From Filifactor alocis (lineage in GTDB: Bacteria; Bacillota; Clostridia; Peptostreptococcales; Filifactoraceae): a stretch of DNA of 38,228 nucleotides. Where the stretch lies: the NCBI GenBank assembly GCA_030529565.1, contig JAUMWQ010000003.1, positions 1 through 38,228 on the forward strand, in the 5' to 3' direction. The position numbers and the translations under genes were made by a program. This document shows positions 32,670 to 38,228 of this stretch, in pieces. The notes under the pieces were generated by a model that saw only the letters and a list, made by a program, of their open reading frames with translations, made no database searches and was not told the origin of the DNA. Positions within the stretch are counted from its first letter, which is position 1; the number at the start of each line of letters is the position of its first letter.

Positions 32670-34396
32670 TGCACCTCCTCTTTGCTCAACTGTGAATATA
32701 CGATTTCCTGATAGACTTTGCAATGTTGGAGCAGGTCTTCGTGCTTACCTTTTCCCACGCAGTAGCCGTTTTCGAGAACCAGGATCTGATCAGCATCCTT
32801 GATGGTACTGACCCTCTGAGCTACGAGGATCACACCGGCATTTCGAGCTTCCTTCAGTAAGGCCTTACGAAGGGCGGCATCGGTCTTGAAGTCCAAGGCG
32901 GAAAAACTGTCATCAAAGATATAGAGGGAAGGTTTTTTTGATAAGGCTCGAGCGATGGCAAGCCGCTGTTTTTGTCCGCCTGATATGTTGGTTGCCCCCT
33001 GGGTGATAAGGGTCTCAGTTCCCTCCTCCTTCTCCATAACAAAGTCATAGGCCTGAGCGACTCGAAGAGCCTGTTCGATGTCTTCCTTGGTGCAGGCCTT
33101 GTTTCCGTAGGCCACATTTTGGGAGATGCTCCCTTTGAACAGAAAGGTTTTTTGAGGAACAAGGCCGATCTTGTTTCTGAGGGCGTGAAGATCCATCTCC
33201 TTAACGTTGATCCCGTCCACGAGGATCTCTCCACACTGAACATCGTAGAAGCGTGGGATGAGGTTGATCAGGGTCGACTTGCCTGAACCCGTCGAACCGA
33301 TGATGGCCGTAACCTCTCCCGGACGTGAATCGAAGGAGATGTCCTTGAGCACCGGAGATTTCGCATCAGGGAAGGTAAAACTGACATTGCGAAACGAGAC
33401 ATGGCCTTTCAAACTTGTCTGTGTGACGGGATTTTGGATATTGGAGATGAGCGGGTTGATGGTGAGAACCTCGTTGATCCGCCTGGAAGAGACTGCTGCC
33501 CTAGGATAGACCAAAAACACCATGGATATCATCAGTACGGACATCATGATCTGCATCACATATTGGACGATAGCGATGATGTCTCCCACGGGGAGAGAGG
33601 TTCCACCAAGAATCTGCGCTCCTCCGAATGCGAGCAGAACCAAGGTCGTTCCGTATAAGATCAGGTTGAGCCCGGGCATCAATACCGACATTAGGGTGTG
33701 AAGGCGGACGGATTTATGCATAAAGGTCTCGTTGACCCTCTCAAAGCGCTCTTCTTCGTAAAGTTCGGTGCCGAAGGTTCTGGCTACGCGGACACCTGTC
33801 AGTTTTTCGCGGATCACAAGGTTGATTTCATCGAGATATTCCTGCATCGATGCTGAAAGCGGCATGATCCTGCTTCCCATAACGAAGACAAAGGCGAGAA
33901 GTAGGGGCATGGAAACCAGAAGAACCATCGACAACTTTACGCTCTTTGCAAGAGACATCACGATCCCTCCGATCGCCATAAAGGGTGCCATCAGAGAAAT
34001 GCGCAGAAGAATGTTGAGGAAGGTCTGTACCTGCATCACATCGTTGGTGGTGCGCGTGATCAGGGAAGGAGTCGAGATCTTATCGAACTCCATTTCCGAA
34101 AACTCCTGGACTTTTTTGAACACCCTGTTTCTAAGGTTTTTTCCTATTCCTACGGAGACCTTGGCTGCGAAGTATCCCATGAGAGCGGAGCACAAGATCC
34201 CCGCAGGAACAAAGAGCAGCATAAGAGCGCCGACAGAAAGAACCGAGCCCATATCTGCACTTGGGATAGCACTGTTGATGATGCGCGACAGATACATGGG
34301 AAGTGCCAGGGTCGAAAGCACAGAGCCGACCGCTGATAGAAATACCAGGGCGATATAGCGTTTGAAGCCCAAAAACTCTTTTAACATCTCTTTCAT
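32666..34396 (-). CDS. ABC exporter half-transporter, subunit A (degenerate ATP site)
   Basis: A 576-residue fusion of a six-helix membrane domain and an ATPase domain. Walker A is GSTGSGKSTL and the signature is ISGGQKQR. Walker B reads YIFDDSFSALD, where the catalytic Glu is Asp. That change is the mark of the degenerate-site subunit of heterodimeric exporters (BmrC, TM287 types). ATG 34396 has AAGGAG upstream; the longer frame from 34423 does not. It overlaps the next gene by 4 bp, so the two are made together. No regulator gene is adjacent. Confidence 0.92.
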   Translation of the reverse strand: MKEMLKEFLGFKRYIALVFLSAVGSVLSTLALPMYLSRIINSAIPSADMGSVLSVGALMLLFVPAGILCSALMGYFAAKVSVGIGKNLRNRVFKKVQEFSEMEFDKISTPSLITRTTNDVMQVQTFLNILLRISLMAPFMAIGGIVMSLAKSVKLSMVLLVSMPLLLAFVFVMGSRIMPLSASMQEYLDEINLVIREKLTGVRVARTFGTELYEEERFERVNETFMHKSVRLHTLMSVLMPGLNLILYGTTLVLLAFGGAQILGGTSLPVGDIIAIVQYVMQIMMSVLMISMVFLVYPRAAVSSRRINEVLTINPLISNIQNPVTQTSLKGHVSFRNVSFTFPDAKSPVLKDISFDSRPGEVTAIIGSTGSGKSTLINLIPRFYDVQCGEILVDGINVKEMDLHALRNKIGLVPQKTFLFKGSISQNVAYGNKACTKEDIEQALRVAQAYDFVMEKEEGTETLITQGATNISGGQKQRLAIARALSKKPSLYIFDDSFSALDFKTDAALRKALLKEARNAGVILVAQRVSTIKDADQILVLENGYCVGKGKHEDLLQHCKVYQEIVYSQLSKEEVQ

Positions 34397-34731
34397 AAAA
34401 ATCTCCTTGTGGTATATGAACATACTGTTACAGTCTTAACATTAGGATAACACTGCACTCCTGATCCTCCTGTGAATTCAAAAAACACAAAAACCATCCA
34501 CACCGATGCTTGCGAAAGTTTTTCGCCGATGAAAAACCAAGTGTGCGTCGTTTTTTTGAAGTGCGTAATACTCTTAACTTTAGACAAAGAACCGTCCTTC
34601 TTTGCAAAAGAACATGTAATCATATATACCCCAAATATTATAGAAACTTCAAAAAAAGAAAAGAAGAAAGAGATATCTGTTATTTTGAAATTTTAGAAAG
34701 CCTTCTTCTGTATTTGAAAAACAGAATATGG
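34397..34731. other. Gap between the ABC operon and the rubrerythrin-like gene
   Basis: AT-rich divergent intergenic region of 390 bp. Short open frames on the plus strand lack ribosome sites. No element of families A-D is seen here. Confidence 0.5.
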
Positions 34732-34737
34732 TATAAT
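34729..34737 (+). promoter_or_regulatory. Extended -10 promoter of the rubrerythrin-like gene
   Basis: TGGTATAAT, an extended -10 box 50 bp before the start codon. No clear -35. Confidence 0.5.
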
Positions 34738-34787
34738 AAACACAGAAAGATTTTATTTGGATATGTAGTTGCAAAAAGGGGGACGCA

Positions 34788-35285
34788 ATGAAAACGAATA
34801 TTGAAATTTTGAAGTATGCGATGAATATGGAAAAAAGAGCACAGGAGTTCTACTCTCTGTATCGTGACAAGGTAAGCAATCCTACGATCAAGGCCTTGTT
34901 TGAAGAGTTGTCCGAGATGGAGATCGGGCATTACGAGATGCTTAAAAAGCAGGTGGAATCCTTGGAGCAAACAGGAGATCTTGCGGAGATCGACTTAGAG
35001 GCGGAAGAGGGCAACAGCATTATCAAAACCGGAAGTAAGGCTCTGGAAGGAGTATCCCTTGAGTATGATATGGCGGATCTTCCTATTTTGAGAATGGCTT
35101 ACAGTATGGAAGACGATTTTGCAAAGTACTATAAGGCAGCGGCTGAGAAGACGGAAGACGAGAAGGCGAAAAAATTACTAAAGGCTCTGTCTAATTGGGA
35201 AATTAAGCACAGAGATTCTTTTGCTGAGCAAGTTAAAAATGCACAGATGAACATCTGGTTCGATAACAGCTTCTCTCCGTTCTAA
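34788..35285 (+). CDS. Rubrerythrin/ferritin-like diiron protein
   Basis: A 165-residue four-helix ferritin-like protein without a C-terminal rubredoxin domain. Two ExxH motifs, E45-x2-H48 in EMEIGHYE and E138-x2-H141 in WEIKHRD, plus E15/E20 and the SMEDDFAKYY helix, supply the expected diiron ligands. Such proteins in anaerobes reduce peroxide or take part in iron and oxygen stress handling. AAAAGGGGGA precedes ATG 34788. It is a single gene; its terminator follows after a B element. The lack of rubredoxin means an external electron donor would be needed (inferred). Confidence 0.85.
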   Translation: MKTNIEILKYAMNMEKRAQEFYSLYRDKVSNPTIKALFEELSEMEIGHYEMLKKQVESLEQTGDLAEIDLEAEEGNSIIKTGSKALEGVSLEYDMADLPILRMAYSMEDDFAKYYKAAAEKTEDEKAKKLLKALSNWEIKHRDSFAEQVKNAQMNIWFDNSFSPF

Positions 35286-35333
35286 AAAGGGTGGATGAAC
35301 GGAAAAGGAAGGACATAAAGAGAGGTATTATAG

Positions 35334-35446
35334 TACTATTCTCCGTTTGAAATGTCGGGTATACAGAATATACAATTGCTGAAAATAATTTGGATGATCC
35401 TATGTTTTCAAAGCATTAAACTTGTCAATTCTAATAGATAATAGTA
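35334..35446 (-). repeat. Element B, copy 4
   Basis: Starts TACTATTCTCCGTTTGAAAT and ends TAATAGATAATAGTA. It shares GATGATCCTATGTTTTCAAAG with copy 3. It lies between the rubrerythrin-like stop and its terminator. Confidence 0.82.
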
Positions 35447-35460
35447 TAAAACAGATTAGG

Positions 35461-35498
35461 AAAAAAGGACTCGAAGGTTTAACACAGGGTCCTTTTTT
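35461..35498 (+). terminator. Terminator of the rubrerythrin-like gene
   Basis: AAAAAAGGAC / GTCCTTTTTT perfect 10-bp stem, about 175 bp after the stop. Confidence 0.85.
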
Positions 35499-35545
35499 AT
35501 GAGTTTACATTGAATATATAGAATCTTTTAGTTTCAACGGTTATA

Positions 35546-35854
35546 GTTTTGAACACCTATGAAATCACATCATTCTCAAACGCTTCGATGCGTGCGTCCT
35601 TGGCGAAAGAGGTTTTGATCACCTATGAAATTACATCATTCTCAAACTGATGTGAAGGAACTGCAACAAGTATTGAAGTTTTGATCACCTATGAAATTAC
35701 ATCATTCTCAAACCAATGTGTTCGTGTTTTGTGTCAAAAAAGTGTTTTGATCACCTATGAAATTACACGATATTGCCCCATTTTTGCAGCACCACCCTCG
35801 CCTTCTCGTCAAAAAAGTGCTTTGATCACCTATGAAATTACACCCTTGTGTCAA
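35546..35854 (-). CRISPR. CRISPR array 1, short and decayed
   Basis: Five repeat units at 35546, 35612, 35678, 35744 and 35819. The two central units (35612-35647 and 35678-35713) are identical 36-mers beginning GTTTTGATCACCTATG and ending CATTCTCAAAC on the plus strand; spacers are 30 bp. The first has two changes (GAACACC, AAATCACA). The last two keep only the first 24 bases and then diverge, with a longer 39-bp spacing. Read on the minus strand the repeat starts GTTTGAGAATGATG, the usual 5' form of type II crRNA repeats, so minus-strand transcription is likely. It uses the same repeat as array 2. No cas genes are in view. Confidence 0.9.
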
Positions 35855-35936
35855 GTGGTGGATGTTGTTTTTGAGATTTCTGGTCCGTTTTTTACTTCTA
35901 TATTTAACTGCATCACCGGATTTTTCAAAGCAAACC

Positions 35937-36047
35937 CTAGTGTATTGACACGTTGATATTTAGCTTTATTTCTTATCTCGGTTATAAACCAGAAGAATTC
36001 ATATCAAGGTTGGAATTACTGTGAATTTCATCATGTCAATACACTAG
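35937..36047 (+). mobile_element. Element D (MITE-like), copy 3
   Basis: 111 bp with the best preserved ends: CTAGTGTATTGACACG on the left and CATGTCAATACACTAG on the right. The inner text TTTCTTATCTCGGTTATAA is shared with copies 1 and 2. It sits 82 bp from the last repeat of CRISPR array 1. No transposase is encoded. Confidence 0.88.
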
Positions 36048-36124
36048 TCCTCTGACATAATCTGTAGATTATTCGAGCTGCTCGTTTACACTTTGTAGCA
36101 CCCTTCGGCTAAAGCTTGTAGCAG

Positions 36125-36160
36125 AAAAGCCCGTCACAGCCTTCAAAAACTGTGATGGGC
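36125..36160 (-). terminator. Terminator of the DUF4143 ATPase gene
   Basis: GCCCGTCACAG / CTGTGATGGGC 11-bp stem with one wobble pair; on the minus strand it is followed by TTTTC. It lies 154 bp after the ATPase stop, with element C between. Confidence 0.82.
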
Positions 36161-36168
36161 ATATTCTT

Positions 36169-36317
36169 TAGAGCGATACCGCATAATTCAAAAAATCAGC
36201 ATCAAACCGATGTTGTACAAAGGATGAAATTCTTAGAGACATTGATATGACAAACTTTTGTGTTCTATGAAACCAAAGAAAAAAACCAGAAGTTGCCTTT
36301 ATGCGGTGTTTCCTTAG
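36169..36317 (+). repeat. Element C, copy 7
   Basis: 149 bp, from AGAGCGATACCGCATAATTC to GCGGTGTTTCCTTAG. It is about as long as copy 2 and differs by scattered changes. Its right end overlaps the TAA stop of the ATPase gene, and its left end is 8 bp from the ATPase terminator. Confidence 0.87.
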
Positions 36318-37537
36318 TTCCACTCTTCCATCAGAAGGAAGTCCCGGATATTGCGGTGTTTAATACCGTTTCGACTCATATCAAACTCATCGAGAGATAC
36401 GACATACTTCGGAAAGTGATCTCGGATATTGTCATATGCTCTGAATTCACGATTAATAGTTTCTTCTGCTGCCAAAAGATAAGTAACCTGAATATAGAGT
36501 TTTTCACCGCGCTTATCGCAGACAAAGTCGATCTCCTTGTCTCCGCTTCTGCCAACTGTTACATCGTAGTCTCTGCGAAGAAGTTCCAAGTAGACTACAT
36601 TTTCAAGGATGAGGTTGATGTCTTTTGTGTTACCACCGAAAACCGCTTCGCGGATACCGTGATCTGCAATGTAGTATTTTTCGTTGGATGAGAGAATCTG
36701 TTTGCCTTGCAAGTCTTCCCGTTTCACCTGATAGAACAGATAAGCGTCACAGCAATATTTGATATAGTTTAGAATTGTCTCCGGTGCGACGGTACGCCGC
36801 TCACTCTTGAAGAACTTTGCAAGAGACGTTGCGGAGAAGGTCGTGCCGATATTCGCCATGACATAGGAGATGACACGCTCCAACAAGTCCACATCTCGGA
36901 TTTTGTTTCTCTTTACAATGTCCTTGAGCTGAACAGAGTTGAATAGATCGTGTAGATACTGCTTAGACGGTGCATCTGCATAACGCAGGTTTGCAAGGTA
37001 CGGCATACCGCCGGACAGAAGGTACTTCCGGAAACACTCTCGGATAGGCTCGTCAGGTGCAGTAGGTCGATACAGTTCCGTGAACTCTGCGAAGGAAAAG
37101 GGGTAGATTACAAACTCAACATAGCGTCCACCCAAATAGGTTGCAAGCTCGCCGGACAACAGATTCGCATTAGAACCGGTGATGTAGATGTCGCAGTTGA
37201 GTGTAACGCGCAAGGAGTTGATACATTTTTCCCAATCCTTAACTTCTTGAATCTCATCGAAGAAGAGATAAACCTTGTCATTAATCTCGGCAGCCCTTTT
37301 TGTGATCTCATCATGCAACGACTTGGCTGTTTGCAGATAGGTATAGCTCATATCTTCAAAGTTGATAGAGATAAACTGAGATGGACTGACACCGGACTCA
37401 GTGAGTTCCTGCCTGATAAGCTCTAACATGACCGACTTTCCGCAGCGTCGAATACCGGTCATCACTTTTATAAGCTCGGATCCGATGAATGGGCGGATGC
37501 GACTCATATACAATTCACGTTTAATCATAGAGATCAT
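36314..37537 (-). CDS. AAA-family ATPase with DUF4143 domain
   Basis: A 407-residue protein. The N-terminal AAA domain has Walker A GIRRCGKS (28-35), Walker B LFFDEIQ (91-97) and the ITGSNANLLSGELATYLGGR segment typical of this group. The middle and C-terminal part is DUF4143, ending in a PD-(D/E)xK-like text (VGRSGDKEIDFVCDKRGEKLYIQVTYLL). Such proteins are widespread in anaerobes and Bacteroidota, occur in variable copy number in accessory regions and have no settled function. ATG 37537 follows AAAGGGGGCT; ATG 37528 is an alternative. It lies alone between two CRISPR arrays that share one repeat, which suggests later insertion (inferred). Confidence 0.88.
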   Translation of the reverse strand: MISMIKRELYMSRIRPFIGSELIKVMTGIRRCGKSVMLELIRQELTESGVSPSQFISINFEDMSYTYLQTAKSLHDEITKRAAEINDKVYLFFDEIQEVKDWEKCINSLRVTLNCDIYITGSNANLLSGELATYLGGRYVEFVIYPFSFAEFTELYRPTAPDEPIRECFRKYLLSGGMPYLANLRYADAPSKQYLHDLFNSVQLKDIVKRNKIRDVDLLERVISYVMANIGTTFSATSLAKFFKSERRTVAPETILNYIKYCCDAYLFYQVKREDLQGKQILSSNEKYYIADHGIREAVFGGNTKDINLILENVVYLELLRRDYDVTVGRSGDKEIDFVCDKRGEKLYIQVTYLLAAEETINREFRAYDNIRDHFPKYVVSLDEFDMSRNGIKHRNIRDFLLMEEWN

Positions 37538-37612
37538 AGCCCCCTTTCTCGTAGTTGACCATAGCTTAGCACATTGACAGATGGATTACAATGAATAAAA
37601 CAAAAAATAAAA

Positions 37613-37660
37613 GTTATAACTGATAAAATATATAATAGAGAGCTGTTTAACAGTTATAAC
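37613..37660. promoter_or_regulatory. Perfect inverted repeat enclosing a TATAAT box
   Basis: GTTATAACTG (37613-37622) and CAGTTATAAC (37651-37660) are perfect 10-bp inverted arms 28 bp apart. TATAAT (37631-37636) lies between them. It is 76 bp upstream of the ATPase start and 39 bp from the first repeat of array 2. It could be an operator for the ATPase or part of a CRISPR flank. Confidence 0.5.
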
Positions 37661-37699
37661 CATATGAAATAGGAAGAGATCCCTACTAATTTTAATTGT

Positions 37700-38200
37700 G
37701 TTTTGATCACCTATGAAATTACATCATTCTCAAACACTAACGGACAATGACTTTAGAGAGTCCATGTTTTGATCACCTATGAAATTACATCATTCTCAAA
37801 CGCCTGTTCTTGTGATATATACATACGGATTGGTTTTGATCACCTATGAAATTACATCATTCTCAAACTGCGGTATAAACAAATTCCGCTCCGTCCTCGT
37901 TTTGATCACCTATGAAATTACATCATTCTCAAACAGGTGGGAAACATTGATTTAAAATATCTTAAGTTTTGATCACCTATGAAATTACATCATTCTCAAA
38001 CCGTAGCATTGACTTGAAATCTTTATTTGGTGTTTTGATCACCTATGAAATTACATCATTCTCAAACGGAGAGTAGACTGCACGTTTTAACGTCTTTGTT
38101 TTGATCACCTATGAAATTACATCATTCTCAAACTATCCGAACTCCCTGTTTGGGAAAACGATAAGTTTTGATAACATATGAAATTACATCATTCTCAAAC
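37700..38200 (-). CRISPR. CRISPR array 2, eight repeats visible
   Basis: Repeats of 36 bp start at 37700, 37766, 37833, 37899, 37966, 38032, 38098 and 38165. Seven are identical to each other and to the two intact central units of array 1. The eighth has two changes (GATAACATATG for GATCACCTATG). Seven spacers of 30-31 bp are all different. Only 28 bases follow to the window end, so the array may continue. The repeat read on the minus strand begins GTTTGAGA and ends GATCAAAAC, as in type II systems. The spacer length of 30 also fits type II. The cas genes, if present, would be beyond the right edge. Confidence 0.95.
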
Positions 38201-38228
38201 TGGTAAATACGAGATATTCAGAAGGCAA

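Noticed and set aside
34510-34791. 93-codon plus-strand ORF before the rubrerythrin-like gene
   Set aside because: Lys/Arg-rich low-information translation of AT-rich DNA, no ribosome site, and it runs over the promoter of the next gene.
35681-35956. 91-codon ORF over CRISPR array 1
   Set aside because: The peptide repeats ITYEIT at the repeat period, so it is read-through of CRISPR repeats.

Overview
The window looks like the chromosome of an anaerobic, amino-acid-fermenting member of the Bacillota (Clostridia/Tissierellia type). This rests on the SUF operon with a SufU scaffold, a CIRCE-controlled groESL operon, a small RelQ/RelP-type alarmone synthetase, two sigma-54-dependent activators next to amino-acid genes, NhaC-type carriers, a VanW protein and CRISPR repeats of the kind seen with type II systems. 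The species cannot be named from the sequence.

Layout. 1-3000: end of a SUF iron-sulfur operon (sufD, sufS, sufU). 3250-7350: metal-efflux locus (P1B ATPase, separate HMA metallochaperone, ArsR-type repressor, AraC-type regulator). 7400-16000: a sigma-54 regulon. A Cys-rich activator lies between an NhaC carrier on one side and an SDR plus two divergent glycine-dehydrogenase-like PLP subunits on the other. Both flanking units have a good -24/-12 promoter, and TGACAA/TTGTCA clusters lie on both sides. 16650-20380: an ATP-NAD kinase-family gene and groES-groEL. 20570-27500: a second sigma-54 block that looks lysine-related: a split LysO-type exporter, a PAS-AAA-Fis activator, a lysine 6-dehydrogenase-like enzyme behind a -24/-12 promoter, a second NhaC carrier and a small membrane protein. 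28200-35300: alarmone synthetase, VanW protein, heterodimeric ABC exporter, rubrerythrin-like protein. 35500-end: two CRISPR arrays with the same repeat, separated by a DUF4143 ATPase gene and two repeat elements. No cas gene is visible.

The most pervasive unexplained feature is the intergenic DNA. At least four families of 100-200 bp elements with inverted ends, here called A, B, C and D, occur about 20 times. A and B share the terminal motif GGAGAATAGTA. D is bounded by CTAGTGTATTGACA inverted repeats. C has ends resembling GGAAACACCGCATAA. They repeatedly sit directly after a stop codon and before the gene's intrinsic terminator, so they would be transcribed as 3' UTR. One D copy supplies the stop codon of the sigma-54 activator.

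How it fits together: two separate circuits appear to couple a sigma-54 activator to an amino-acid transporter and a catabolic enzyme set. One is plausibly for lysine. The other is for an unknown amino acid handled by GcvP-like subunits whose active-site segments differ from true glycine decarboxylase. That second circuit is the best candidate here for an undescribed pathway.
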